Notes: generated by a model not told the origin, from the letters alone. A stretch of 64,000 bases of DNA from an uncultured Bacilli bacterium (GCA_934122395.1 CAKOWQ010000001.1:62001-126000), one strand, 5' to 3'; positions 14,856 to 24,135 are shown, counted from the first letter of the stretch. Numbers and translations are program-made.

Positions 14856-15794
14856 ATGGAAAAGAAAAAAATAGCGGTTTTGATACCATGTTACAATGAA
14901 AGCAAAACTGTAGAAAAAGTAGTTAAAGATTATAAGAAAGTATTACCAGAAGCTGATATTTATGTTTATGATAATAACTCATCTGATGGTACTGACAAAA
15001 TTGCTAAAAAAGCGGGAGCAATTGTTAGATATGAATACAAACAAGGTAAGGGTAACGTAATTAGATCGATGTTTAGACAAATAGATGCTGATTGCTATTT
15101 AATGATTGATGGGGATGATACATATCCAGCTGAATTTGCAAGAGAAATGTGTGACTTAATATTAGAAGGAAAAGCTGATATGGTTATAGGAGATAGATTG
15201 TCTTCAACATATTTTACAGAAAACAAAAGACCTTTCCATAATTTAGGAAATAGGTTAGTAAGGTTTTTAATTAATAAATTATTTAAAAATAATGTAAAAG
15301 ATATCATGACAGGTTATCGTGCTTTTAGTTATGAGTTTGTAAAAGGTTTTCCTGTTTTATCAAAAGGCTTTGAAATAGAAACAGAAATGACAATTCATGC
15401 AGTTGATAAGAATTATAAACTAGTTGAAATACCAGTTACATATCGTGATAGACCAGCGGGTAGTGTTTCAAAATTAAATACTTATAGAGATGGTTTTAGA
15501 GTATTAAAGACTATAGCTATGCTTTTTAAAGAATATAAACCAGCATTTTTCTTTAGTTTGTTAGCTATTTTATCATTGATTTTTTCACTAATATTAGGTG
15601 TACCTGTTGTTCTTGATTATATGAAGACTGGTATAGTACCAAAATTTCCTAGTTTGATTGTATCTGGAGTTTTCTTGATAATTTCATTGCTTTTATGGAT
15701 TACTGGTATTATGTTACAAGTTATTGTTAAAAAGCATAGACAATTATATGAATTATATTTGAATGCCATGGTGAAGGATAGAAATGAAAAATAA
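14856..15794 (+). CDS. Family 2 glycosyltransferase, DPM1/GtrB-like
   Basis: A 312-residue membrane-anchored glycosyltransferase. The GT-A domain has AVLIPCYNESKTVEKVV, the NNSSDGT sugar-nucleotide site, and IDGDDTYP as the metal-binding DxD-type motif. RAFSYEFVKGFPVLSKGFEIETEM and PVTYRDRPAGSVSKL are typical of polyprenyl-phosphate sugar transferases. Two C-terminal membrane helices (about 233-253 and 266-290) fit the GtrB type. It likely transfers a sugar to undecaprenyl phosphate. It overlaps by 11 bases the next gene, whose N-terminal domain is GtrA, the usual GtrB partner. GGAGGT precedes the ATG. Confidence 0.9.
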   Translation: MEKKKIAVLIPCYNESKTVEKVVKDYKKVLPEADIYVYDNNSSDGTDKIAKKAGAIVRYEYKQGKGNVIRSMFRQIDADCYLMIDGDDTYPAEFAREMCDLILEGKADMVIGDRLSSTYFTENKRPFHNLGNRLVRFLINKLFKNNVKDIMTGYRAFSYEFVKGFPVLSKGFEIETEMTIHAVDKNYKLVEIPVTYRDRPAGSVSKLNTYRDGFRVLKTIAMLFKEYKPAFFFSLLAILSLIFSLILGVPVVLDYMKTGIVPKFPSLIVSGVFLIISLLLWITGIMLQVIVKKHRQLYELYLNAMVKDRNEK

Positions 15795-17961
15795 TTTAAT
15801 CAAACAAATATTGAGGTTTGGTGTAGTTGGGGGAATTGCTTTTTTAATAGACTATGCACTATTATATTTCTGTACTGAATATTTAAATATTTATGTTTTA
15901 TATTCTTCTATAATATCATTTTCTGTTTCAGTAATATTTAATTACATAATGAGTATTAAATGGGTATTCGATGTTGATCATAAACAAACGTATAAAGATT
16001 TTACTATTTTTATAATTTTAAGCCTTATAGGACTTGGAATAAATCAATTAGTAATGTTCGTAGGGGTAGAAAAACTAGGAATATTCTATATGTTAGTAAA
16101 AATAATATCTACTGCTATAGTTATGGTTTATAACTTTATTACTAGGAAAATATTTATTGAAAAAAATAATAATAAAAACATTTTAGAATATATTAAGAAT
16201 TTGATATACAATAATAAAAAAATAGTATCAGTTTTCATGGCATCATTTACTTATGCTGTTATATGTCTTACTAATCATTTGAGGGCATACGACGTTTATT
16301 CGTGGCTAATTTATTTAGTTTTAATTATTGTATTTATTAAAACAGATCTCTATAGTGACAAGATGAAGAAAGAGAGTATTATTTTTTCATTATTATTTTC
16401 GATTTTAATGATATATGGAAATATTACTTATTCTTTACTTGATGATCCTACTACAAGCTTATTTAAGAATTTTTTTACAGTTAGTAGTCTTATTAAAATT
16501 ATAGGTACTTTTAATTTATTGCTAGTTATTTTTAAAAACGTGTTACCTAAATTATATGACTTTTCATTAACTAAAAAGAAAAGCAAAATTAAAAAGACAT
16601 ACTTAATATTTATTATAAGTTTTGTTATTATGTTAATTGCTTGGTTACCATATTTCTTGGCGTTTTTCCCTGGAACTTTATCTTCAGACTCATTTGCTGA
16701 ACTATCGATAATCGTTAACAATTTTGTTTATATAACTGATCATCATCCGGTTATTCATCTTTTATTTATACTTTTACCATATAAAATAGGTTATGGTATA
16801 TTTGGAAGTATGACGGCTGGGGTTGCTTTAGTAACAATTTGTCAAATGATTGTTTTAGCAGCCATTTTTTCATCGTCTATAGTATTTTTACATAAAAGAA
16901 AAGTAAATGATTTTATATTATTAATAGTTTTGTTATTTTATTCATTTGCACCAATGCATGGATATTATAGTATTGTAATGTGGAAAGATGTTATATTTGC
17001 TGGAACTTTACTTTTATTAACTATGGAAGCAATTAAAATTATTGAAAAAGATAAAAGAAATGAGTTGTGTTTTAAAAATATTATAGGATTTATCATCACT
17101 TCAATATTTTGTGTCTTTTTTAGAAATAATGCTATTTACATGTATTTAGTTTTTGCAATTGTTACTTTTATTATTTTCAGAAAACATATCAAAATGTTTG
17201 CTGTAGCTTTTGCTATAGTGTTTGGTGTATTCTTATTTGTTAAAGGACCAGTTTTCAATTATTTAAATATAAATAAAAGTGCTTCAGCTGAATATATTAG
17301 TATGCCACTTCAACAGATTGGAAGAATGGCTTTCAAAGAGGTTGGATTTACTAAGAAAGAGGCATCTCTTATTAATAAGGTGATTCCTGTTGATATTCTA
17401 GCTAAGAGTTATAATCCAATTGTTTCTGATAATATTAAGTTTAATAAAGCATACAATGGTAAGGCCTTTGATGAAAATAAATTAGATTATTTAAAACTAT
17501 ATTTGAGTCTCGTTTGCAAACATCCGGATGTAGCTTTAGAAGCTTATTCGATAAGTACTTTGGGTTATTGGTATCCTGGTGTTGATGCTTGGCCAATTAA
17601 TGACTCAATATACGAAGAGAATGAATATGGTTTAAAAATGCAGTCTAAAACACCTGAAAGTGTTAAAAATGCTCTTTTAAGTACTTATTCTAAAAATGCT
17701 CCAATATTGAGTATTGAGTGGAGCATAGGTCTATGTTTTTGGATAATATTAATATTTGGGACTATAAGTGTTAAGAAAAATGGACTAAAAGGAGTTTATC
17801 CTTATGTTCCAGTGTTTGGTATATGGTTAACAATGATGATTGCTGCTCCTGCATTTAGTGAATTTAGATATGTATATGGAGCATTTACTTCATTACCAAT
17901 ATTAATGTTATGTCCATATATATTGAATGGAAGTATTTATCGCTATAAAGACAATAAATAA
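15784..17961 (+). CDS. GtrA domain fused to DUF6020-like multi-pass membrane domain
   Basis: A 725-residue polytopic protein. Residues about 1-130 form a four-helix GtrA domain (LRFGVVGGIAFLIDYALLY, FNYIMSIKWVF), a family linked to flipping lipid-linked sugars. The rest (about 150-725) has roughly a dozen more membrane segments and resembles DUF6020 (WLPYFLAFFPGTLSSDSFAEL, DHHPVIHLLF, YSIVMWKDVIFA, FFRNNAIYMYL), likely a GT-C-type glycosyltransferase or flippase component. With the overlapping GtrB-like gene it suggests a two-gene system for decorating a cell-surface glycan. The fusion is notable; its exact reaction is not readable. A strong terminator follows. Confidence 0.8.
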   Translation: MKNNLIKQILRFGVVGGIAFLIDYALLYFCTEYLNIYVLYSSIISFSVSVIFNYIMSIKWVFDVDHKQTYKDFTIFIILSLIGLGINQLVMFVGVEKLGIFYMLVKIISTAIVMVYNFITRKIFIEKNNNKNILEYIKNLIYNNKKIVSVFMASFTYAVICLTNHLRAYDVYSWLIYLVLIIVFIKTDLYSDKMKKESIIFSLLFSILMIYGNITYSLLDDPTTSLFKNFFTVSSLIKIIGTFNLLLVIFKNVLPKLYDFSLTKKKSKIKKTYLIFIISFVIMLIAWLPYFLAFFPGTLSSDSFAELSIIVNNFVYITDHHPVIHLLFILLPYKIGYGIFGSMTAGVALVTICQMIVLAAIFSSSIVFLHKRKVNDFILLIVLLFYSFAPMHGYYSIVMWKDVIFAGTLLLLTMEAIKIIEKDKRNELCFKNIIGFIITSIFCVFFRNNAIYMYLVFAIVTFIIFRKHIKMFAVAFAIVFGVFLFVKGPVFNYLNINKSASAEYISMPLQQIGRMAFKEVGFTKKEASLINKVIPVDILAKSYNPIVSDNIKFNKAYNGKAFDENKLDYLKLYLSLVCKHPDVALEAYSISTLGYWYPGVDAWPINDSIYEENEYGLKMQSKTPESVKNALLSTYSKNAPILSIEWSIGLCFWIILIFGTISVKKNGLKGVYPYVPVFGIWLTMMIAAPAFSEFRYVYGAFTSLPILMLCPYILNGSIYRYKDNK

Positions 17962-17996
17962 TAGTATATTTTATAAAAGTAAGATTTAAATATAAG

Positions 17997-18032
17997 AAAA
18001 AGAAATAACATTATTAAAGTTATTTCTTTTTT
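17997..18032. terminator. Bidirectional terminator between GtrA fusion and rnr
   Basis: Thirteen-base-pair A+T-rich stem (17997-18009, 18019-18031) with A and T runs on both sides. The rnr stop codon lies in it. Confidence 0.85.
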
Positions 18033-20149
18033 ACTTTAACATAACTTTTAGTTAGGTTACCATTAAGTATAAAATAAATTTCTTTGTCACATTTATCAAC
18101 ACTTTTGACTGTTATTAATACTTTGTTACCAATTCGGTATTGTTGACCGGTTATTTTACCATATAAGCGACATTTTTCTCTATTGAATGTGTAGTTGTCG
18201 CCATCAATATCATATAATTTTACTCTACCAGTGATTAGATTATCAGTTTTTACTTTTAAACCTCTTTCATTAATTTCTATGATATTTCCTTCGAATGGTT
18301 TACCAATATAATTTTCCATATATTCTAACATAGCATATTTATTTGAGTCTTCTTCAGCTAAATCGGCTTGTCGTTCTTTATATGATGAGTGCTTGCATCC
18401 TTCTTTTAAACGCGATTCTAAACCGTCCAAATATTCATTTAAATTTTCTTCACTATAATTTTCACTATATATTTTATCATAATGATCTAATAATGTATGA
18501 ACCATTAAATCAGGGAACCTTCTAATGGGGGAGGTGAAATGGGTATAACTTTCAGATGCTAATCCAAAATGACCAATATTTTCCGTTGTATAATAAGCTC
18601 TTTTCATACTTCTTAAAATTAGATTTGATAAAATCGGATATTCTTCATATTCAGAAAGTTTTTTAAGTAATTGCTGAACTAATTTAGGATTTTCGAAGTT
18701 TTTGACTTTGTTAATTCTATACCCAAGTTCAGATATAAATGTTATTGTTGAATCTAGTACTTGATCAAGTGGACAGTCATGAACTCTATATACACATGGT
18801 AGTCTTAACCACGTTATGTGATTTGCAACAGTTTCGTTGGCAATAATCATGAAATTTTCGATTAAATGTTCAGCTGAATTTTGATGACATAAGTTGAATG
18901 TTAAAGCTTTTCCGTTTTCGTCAACATCAATTTTTATTTCGTTAGGTGCAAATTCTAATGCCCCTTTTTCTGTTCTTTTTAGAGTCAGAATGTTAGATAA
19001 TTCTTGCATTGTTTTTAAAACATCAGCAAATTCTTCATATCCCTCTGGAATTGTATTGCCTTCTAGTATGAGGTTAACTGCATCATAATTCATTTTTTTC
19101 TTTGAATTGATAACAGTAGGGCAAATTTTATAATTAACAACTTCACCATTATGGTCTATTTCCATAATACAACTTCTAGTAAGTCTATCTTCGTTTTGGT
19201 TTAATGAACAAATACCATTGGATAATTTGTGATGCAACATTGGAATTACATAGTTAAGAAGATAAACAGAAGTGCCCCGATTGTACGCATCTTCAAAAAT
19301 TGCACTACCTTTCTTTACATAATGAGACACATTAGCTATATGAACCCCTAATTGAAAATTTCCATTAGGTAATCTTTCTAAAGATATTGCATCATCTATA
19401 TCTTTTGTATATATTCCATCTATTGTAAAAATGCATTTGTCTCTAAGGTCTAATCTTCCTTCTAATTCTTTTTTTGTTACTTCAGTAGGAATTTGTTTTA
19501 TTTCTTCCAATACTTCCTCACTAAAGTCAAAGTCGAAATCTCTACTTGCTGCTATGGCCTTGATGTCACTATTAGGATCATCCTTATGTCCTAGATATTT
19601 TACAAATTCAGCATTAAACACTCCGTCTTGTTCATCTTCGCCGACTTTAATTATTATTCTATCGCCTTCAACAAGTTCTTTCATTTTATTATGAGAAATT
19701 GAAAATGTTACGTGTTCTGGAATGTTAAATGCATGTAATCTTTTTACTCCTTTAATATTTTCAATTTCACATACAACGTTTGGGTTAGTTCTTTTTAATA
19801 CTTTTAAAACTTTACCTTTATCTCCAGTTTTAAGTACAATAACTTCATCGAAATTGAATGCACCATTTAAAGCATAATCATCAATGTATAATCTTTCATT
19901 TCCATCAAGATCAATGTATTTTACACCGCTTTTATTAGTTAAAAGAGGTTTTGCAAAATGGTTTTCTGACATGTATCCGAATCTAGTTTCATCAACTTTG
20001 AAAAGTGTTCCTTCGGATAGCAAATCATCTAGACATTTGCAAACCTCTTCTTTATTTAAATATAACTTTTTACTAATTTCTTTTGCACAAAAAAAATCAT
20101 TAGGATTTTCTTCTAATATTCTTACTATTTTTTCTTTAACATTATTCAT
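18020..20149 (-). CDS. rnr: Ribonuclease R
   Basis: A 709-residue 3'-5' exoribonuclease of the RNB family, able to degrade structured RNA. N-terminal winged-helix and cold-shock domains (to about 210) precede the RNB core: GRLDLRDKCIFTIDG followed by TKDIDDAISLE with the catalytic acidic residues, GVHIANVSHYVKKGSAI, SNGICSLNQNEDRLTRS, and HFTSPIRRFPDLMVH. A C-terminal S1 domain (about 625-700) ends in a Lys tail. The stretch just before the ATG is GAGGT, so start spacing is tight; GGGGG lies a little further upstream. smpB is not adjacent. Confidence 0.96.
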   Translation of the reverse strand: MNNVKEKIVRILEENPNDFFCAKEISKKLYLNKEEVCKCLDDLLSEGTLFKVDETRFGYMSENHFAKPLLTNKSGVKYIDLDGNERLYIDDYALNGAFNFDEVIVLKTGDKGKVLKVLKRTNPNVVCEIENIKGVKRLHAFNIPEHVTFSISHNKMKELVEGDRIIIKVGEDEQDGVFNAEFVKYLGHKDDPNSDIKAIAASRDFDFDFSEEVLEEIKQIPTEVTKKELEGRLDLRDKCIFTIDGIYTKDIDDAISLERLPNGNFQLGVHIANVSHYVKKGSAIFEDAYNRGTSVYLLNYVIPMLHHKLSNGICSLNQNEDRLTRSCIMEIDHNGEVVNYKICPTVINSKKKMNYDAVNLILEGNTIPEGYEEFADVLKTMQELSNILTLKRTEKGALEFAPNEIKIDVDENGKALTFNLCHQNSAEHLIENFMIIANETVANHITWLRLPCVYRVHDCPLDQVLDSTITFISELGYRINKVKNFENPKLVQQLLKKLSEYEEYPILSNLILRSMKRAYYTTENIGHFGLASESYTHFTSPIRRFPDLMVHTLLDHYDKIYSENYSEENLNEYLDGLESRLKEGCKHSSYKERQADLAEEDSNKYAMLEYMENYIGKPFEGNIIEINERGLKVKTDNLITGRVKLYDIDGDNYTFNREKCRLYGKITGQQYRIGNKVLITVKSVDKCDKEIYFILNGNLTKSYVKVKKK

Positions 20150-20262
20150 ACCTCATTGTTTCCCCCATAATTATAATATATCTTATACGGTGTAATAAGT
20201 AAATAAAATTTTATACTAAGTTCAAATTAGAAGTTAGATTACTATAAAATCTATCTTTTTTA

Positions 20263-20271
20263 TGTTATACT
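20263..20271 (+). promoter_or_regulatory. Extended -10 promoter
   Basis: TG-T-TATACT (20263-20271) lies 24 bases before the ATG at 20295. No clear -35 was seen. Confidence 0.45.
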
Positions 20272-20294
20272 TAAATAGTTTAAAGGAGAAAGTT

Positions 20295-20600
20295 ATGAAT
20301 AAGATTGTTACTATTTGCGGTAGTATGAAGTTTAAAGATGAAATGATTAAAGCCACTAAAGATTTAGAAATAAAAAACAAATATATTGTTATTCAATGTG
20401 TTTATAGTGATGATAAATTTACTGATGATGAACAACAGACTTTATCGGATCTTCATTACAAAAAAATTGCAATTAGTGATGCTATTTATGTAATTAATGT
20501 TAATGGATATATTGGTACTTCAACAGCTAAAGAAATTGATTATGCTAAAAGGCTTGGAAAAGAAATAATGTATTTGGAAGCAACCGATGAACCAATGTAA
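20295..20600 (+). CDS. Nucleoside 2-deoxyribosyltransferase-like protein
   Basis: A 101-residue protein starting at the ATG preceded by AAAGGAGAAAG; an upstream in-frame start would include the promoter. VTICGSMKFKDEMIK (glycine-rich loop), SDAIYVINVNGYIGTSTAKEIDYAKRLGKEIMYLE match the nucleoside 2-deoxyribosyltransferase-like/DUF4406 Rossmann fold, where the Asp/Asn loop and the STAKEI Glu line the nucleoside site. It is shorter than true transferases (about 150 residues), so a regulatory or nucleotide-sensing role is possible. Next comes a WYL regulator. Confidence 0.72.
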   Translation: MNKIVTICGSMKFKDEMIKATKDLEIKNKYIVIQCVYSDDKFTDDEQQTLSDLHYKKIAISDAIYVINVNGYIGTSTAKEIDYAKRLGKEIMYLEATDEPM

Positions 20601-20665
20601 ATATTAATACTAGTTTAAAATAAAAACATTTAACTTACTTATATTTTTAGGAGAGGAGTTAAAAT

Positions 20666-21250
20666 ATGTCAAAAGTATCTAATGTATTACTTATGCTCCA
20701 ATATTTAGAAAATGGGCGAAAATATAATGTTAAAGAATTATCAGATAAACTAGAAGTATCTGAAAGAATGATTAGGGTTTATAAAGATGAACTTGAGAAG
20801 GCTGGTATTTATATTGATACTTTGATGGGACCTTATGGTGGTTATGTGCTAAACCAAAGTATTAGAGTACCAACTAGAAAGTTCTCTAAATCAGATTATG
20901 AATTTCTTAAGAACTTAAGTGTTGATGATAAAGACAGAGAAAGATTACAAATTATAGCAGATAAAATTCATGGAGTATATTTTGATTCCAATAATGAAAA
21001 AATAGAATTAAAAGATGATATTAAAAACAGTTATAATATATTAACTAGAGCAATAAAAGAGAAAAGAAAAGTAAAAATTAATTATTATTCTTTTGTCCAC
21101 GGTAATCAAGATAGGGTTATTAGACCTTATGATATGTTTTTGTATAATACAGGATGGGGATGTGCGGCATTTTGTGAATTAAAAAGTGATTTAAGACATT
21201 TTGAATTGAAGAGAATAAATAAAATAGAATTGTTAGATGAAAAATTTTGA
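20666..21250 (+). CDS. HTH-WYL transcriptional regulator
   Basis: A 194-residue regulator. The N-terminal winged-helix (NVLLMLQYLENGRKYNVKELSDKLEVSERMIRVYKDEL) is DeoR-like; the second half has the WYL ligand-binding fold (AIKEKRKVKINYYSF, RVIRPYDMFLYNTGWGCAAFCEL). WYL domains sense nucleic acid or nucleotide ligands and often govern stress or defence genes. At 194 residues it lacks the usual C-terminal WCX extension. It likely regulates the SIS-like gene downstream, whose ribosome binding site lies in a terminator hairpin. Confidence 0.85.
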   Translation: MSKVSNVLLMLQYLENGRKYNVKELSDKLEVSERMIRVYKDELEKAGIYIDTLMGPYGGYVLNQSIRVPTRKFSKSDYEFLKNLSVDDKDRERLQIIADKIHGVYFDSNNEKIELKDDIKNSYNILTRAIKEKRKVKINYYSFVHGNQDRVIRPYDMFLYNTGWGCAAFCELKSDLRHFELKRINKIELLDEKF

Positions 21251-21265
21251 GTAGACGAAATATTT

Positions 21266-21305
21266 CCTCTTTAAGTGATATTAATTACTTAAGGAGGATT
21301 TTTTT
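21266..21305 (+). terminator. Terminator-like hairpin that also hides the next gene's Shine-Dalgarno
   Basis: CCTCTTTAAGT (21266-21276) pairs with ACTTAAGGAGG (21287-21297), 11 bp with one G-T wobble and a 10-base loop, followed by A then seven T (21299-21305), directly abutting the ATG at 21306. The 3' arm contains the AAGGAGG ribosome binding site of that gene. The structure can terminate transcription and block initiation. Confidence 0.75.
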
Positions 21306-22220
21306 ATGGAAAAGAATATGAAAGAAAATTTTGAAAAGATGAAAGGTCGAGTGTTTGATAGTTTATGTGATACTGACTTAGAAAGAATTAATTATGAACT
21401 AGCAAAAATTGATGAAGCTACACTTGTATCAGGAGTAGGAGGATCTAGCGTTGTTTCTACATATGCTTCAAGGATATTGAATGAGAAGAATGGTGTAATA
21501 ACTAGAAGTGTAGAACCTAGAGATTTTAATTATTTAAATTTGATTGGATATAAAAATGTTTTAGCATGTAGTTATTCTGGAAATAATTATGGTGTTATGT
21601 TAACTCTTTTAAATAACTTAAAACATTATTTGTTAGCAAGCAAAGAAAACGATACAGATGGAATAACTAATCTTACTTATTGCTGTAGAGATAGTGAAAA
21701 AAGCTTTATATCGCTTGCAGCTACATTAATACCATGTAGTATTTTACTCAATTATTATTTAGATAATGATCAAGAAAAAATAATGGATAGCATTCATTCT
21801 TATGATTATAGTTTTGATACCATTTGTAGTACATATGAAATATTTTCGGGATTAGAGACTTCTTCTGCAAGTAAATTTTTAGAATCTACTATGGTTGAAT
21901 CTGGTATTGGAGTACCAATTGTACATGATAAATATTCATATTGTCATGGTAGAAGTACATTATCTACTACTAGTAATAATATTGCTATTTATTTTAATTT
22001 AAACACTGATTTAGACAAATTATTGATTAGTGAATTACCTAAATATTATAAAGATGTAATTTTGCTTGATGCAGATAATTCTTGTTTATCAGAATACACA
22101 CTTTTAGTTAGATGTATGTATTTAACTAAATATATTGCTGAAAAACAGTATAAAGATCTATCTGGAGTTGATTATAATCCTATAGTAAAGAAATTATATA
22201 AGTATAACGGAAAACTATAA
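21306..22220 (+). CDS. SIS-domain-like protein
   Basis: A 304-residue soluble protein. TLVSGVGGSSVVSTYASRIL and NVLACSYSGNNYGV resemble the two phospho-sugar-binding Ser/Thr loops of SIS (sugar isomerase) domains, and KYSYCHGRSTLSTTSNN resembles the second SIS subdomain. No metal or redox centre is evident although Cys are many. I could not assign a named subfamily; sugar-phosphate isomerase or sugar-sensing protein is likely. Translation begins at an ATG whose Shine-Dalgarno is in the terminator hairpin at 21266-21305. Gene order NDT-like, WYL, SIS-like hints at a small nucleotide/sugar module. Confidence 0.65.
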   Translation: MEKNMKENFEKMKGRVFDSLCDTDLERINYELAKIDEATLVSGVGGSSVVSTYASRILNEKNGVITRSVEPRDFNYLNLIGYKNVLACSYSGNNYGVMLTLLNNLKHYLLASKENDTDGITNLTYCCRDSEKSFISLAATLIPCSILLNYYLDNDQEKIMDSIHSYDYSFDTICSTYEIFSGLETSSASKFLESTMVESGIGVPIVHDKYSYCHGRSTLSTTSNNIAIYFNLNTDLDKLLISELPKYYKDVILLDADNSCLSEYTLLVRCMYLTKYIAEKQYKDLSGVDYNPIVKKLYKYNGKL

Positions 22221-22317
22221 CGCTTTTATGCTCAAATGAATGCATATTACTATAATTTTTTTCTCTTATGTGTTAAAATAATGTTATATATTCGCTATTT
22301 AAAAAGGAAGTGATAAC

Positions 22318-23175
22318 ATGAATGAAAACAAAACAAATATAAATTGGTATCCAGGTCACATGGAAAAAGCAAAACGTGAAATTAAAGAAAAATTAAGTTT
22401 AATAGATATTGTTTATGAGGTTATAGATAGTAGAATGCCTTATAGTTCTAAGATTAAAGATATAGATAACTTAATTAAAAATATTCCTAGAATACTTATA
22501 ATGAGTAAGTACGATATGTGTGATACTAAAGAAACCGATAAGTTCATCAAATATTATACGGATATGGGTTATACTGTTATTCCAACATCACTTGATAATA
22601 AAAAAGATGTTTCGGTAATTTTAAATAAGAGTAAAGAATTAATGCAAAAAATTAATGAAGATCGCAAGAAAAAAGGAATGAAACCACGTTCTATTAGAGC
22701 ATTAGTAATAGGAGTACCTAATGTAGGCAAAAGTACATTGATTAATAAATTAGTTGGTAAGAAAAAAGCTCCTACTGGAGATAAACCTGGTATTACAAAA
22801 GCCCTTGGTTGGATTAGAATTAATAATGACTTAGAACTTTTAGATACTCCAGGAATTCTTTGGCCAAAAATAGAAAGCGATACAGAGGGGTATCATTTAG
22901 CAGCTTTATCATCTATTAGGGAAGAGATCCTTAATAAAGAAGATTTAGCAATATATCTATTAAGAAGATGTTATGAATTATATCCAGAAAAATTAATGGA
23001 ACGTTATAGTATAGATAAGGTAGAAGATGATATAATACCAACATTAGATATTATTGCTAAAAGACGTGGTGCACTTTTAAAAGGTGGAGAATCCGATTAT
23101 GATAAAGTATATTTAATTATTTTAAGAGATATAAAAGAAGGATATTTAGGTAAGATTACTTTGGACAGGCTATAA
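22318..23175 (+). CDS. rbgA: Ribosome biogenesis GTPase RbgA (YlqF)
   Basis: A 285-residue circularly permuted GTPase needed for late 50S assembly (bL27/bL33/bL36 region). INWYPGHMEKAKREI is the family start. The G4 site is S63-K-Y-D66 (canonical NKxD), G1 is GVPNVGKS (132-139), G3 is DTPG (176-179). The Ser at the first G4 position is unusual. The C-terminal domain (about 210-285) is the ANTAR-like RNA-binding part. AAGGAAGTGA precedes the ATG. In most Bacilli it lies just after rplS-lepB; here it is displaced. Confidence 0.93.
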   Translation: MNENKTNINWYPGHMEKAKREIKEKLSLIDIVYEVIDSRMPYSSKIKDIDNLIKNIPRILIMSKYDMCDTKETDKFIKYYTDMGYTVIPTSLDNKKDVSVILNKSKELMQKINEDRKKKGMKPRSIRALVIGVPNVGKSTLINKLVGKKKAPTGDKPGITKALGWIRINNDLELLDTPGILWPKIESDTEGYHLAALSSIREEILNKEDLAIYLLRRCYELYPEKLMERYSIDKVEDDIIPTLDIIAKRRGALLKGGESDYDKVYLIILRDIKEGYLGKITLDRL

Positions 23176-23188
23176 GGTCTGTTTTTTT
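23163..23188 (+). terminator. Terminator of rbgA
   Basis: About 7-bp imperfect stem around the stop codon (ACAGGC/GGTCTGT), followed by seven T. Confidence 0.65.
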
Positions 23189-23190
23189 GT

Positions 23191-23216
23191 AAAAAAAAGA
23201 AGATGTTTAATCTTCT
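23191..23216 (-). terminator. Terminator of the phosphoesterase gene
   Basis: On the minus strand, 7-bp stem AGAAGAT/ATCTTCT (arms 23210-23216 and 23198-23204) followed by eight or more T. Confidence 0.85.
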
Positions 23217-24135
23217 AATGATTTCTTAATCTGATTAGATTAATACTTGGATGATCAAATAACCTAAATGGATATTTACTAGTACCAATTCCTCCTGATA
23301 TAAATAATTTAGTATTATCTATAGTATAAGTTGCTTCATAATATTTTTGAGCTCCTTTTACTTTGACAAGTGCAGGGATGAAAGGCAGTCTTACTTGACC
23401 ATTATGAGAATGCCCAGCTAAAGCTATATCAACATTATATTTTTCTTTTATTTCATCTATATTATCAGGTTCATGCATAATGGAGATAGTAAATATATCC
23501 TTATTACTTCCTTCTTCCGCAAAATAATGAAATGCTTTATCAATATCAGTATTGTTTAAAGTACTACTTCCTATACCGGTAATTAATATAGGATTATTAT
23601 CATCCTTATAAATTAAATCATAACTATTATCTAAAGTAATAAAATCAGTATCTTTCATTATATTATCAAAATTCTTTTTATCATGATTGCCTTGTACTGC
23701 ATATTTTCCTAAAGCAGCAGTCATTTCATTTAGTAAAATTTTTACTTCTTCTATCTCTTTACTAGTAATAGAGTAGTGTCTATCAACTAAATCACCAGTA
23801 AAAATTATAATATCGGGATTTAACTTATTAATTTTATTTTTTATTTCTTTTAGTCGCTCTGTATCAACAGTAGTTCCATAATGCAGATCAGTAAAATGAA
23901 TTATTTTAATCCCATGAAAGTTTTCAGGTAGTTTCTCGCTAACAACTGAACTTTCTTTTACAAACAAGCCTAAGTTACCAATGTACCTTAATGTTACATA
24001 CATACAAGTTAGTATAATTACAACTATTATAAAAATTTTCATAATCCTCTTTAAACTCTTTTCTCTTTTTTCTTTTTGAGTTTCTTTATTAATTATTTTT
24101 CTTTTCTTTTTGTTTTTTTCTGTTCTACTTACCAT
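23215..24135 (-). CDS. Membrane-anchored metallophosphoesterase (YkuE-like)
   Basis: A 306-residue calcineurin-like phosphoesterase. After a Lys-rich cytosolic start there is one membrane helix (about 30-50), then the metal-site motifs HFTDLHYG, FTGDLVDR, VQGNHDKK and GHSHNGQ (two-metal centre). Relatives act at the membrane face on phospho-lipids or cell-wall lipid intermediates. It overlaps the CPBP gene by 7 bases and is translated after it (AGGTG 8 bases before the ATG). The substrate is not readable. Confidence 0.9.
   Translation of the reverse strand: MVSRTEKNKKKRKIINKETQKEKREKSLKRIMKIFIIVVIILTCMYVTLRYIGNLGLFVKESSVVSEKLPENFHGIKIIHFTDLHYGTTVDTERLKEIKNKINKLNPDIIIFTGDLVDRHYSITSKEIEEVKILLNEMTAALGKYAVQGNHDKKNFDNIMKDTDFITLDNSYDLIYKDDNNPILITGIGSSTLNNTDIDKAFHYFAEEGSNKDIFTISIMHEPDNIDEIKEKYNVDIALAGHSHNGQVRLPFIPALVKVKGAQKYYEATYTIDNTKLFISGGIGTSKYPFRLFDHPSINLIRLRNH

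Noticed and set aside
18343..20195. Several plus-strand ORFs opposite rnr
   Set aside because: They lie antisense to a clear RNase R; no Shine-Dalgarno or family match.
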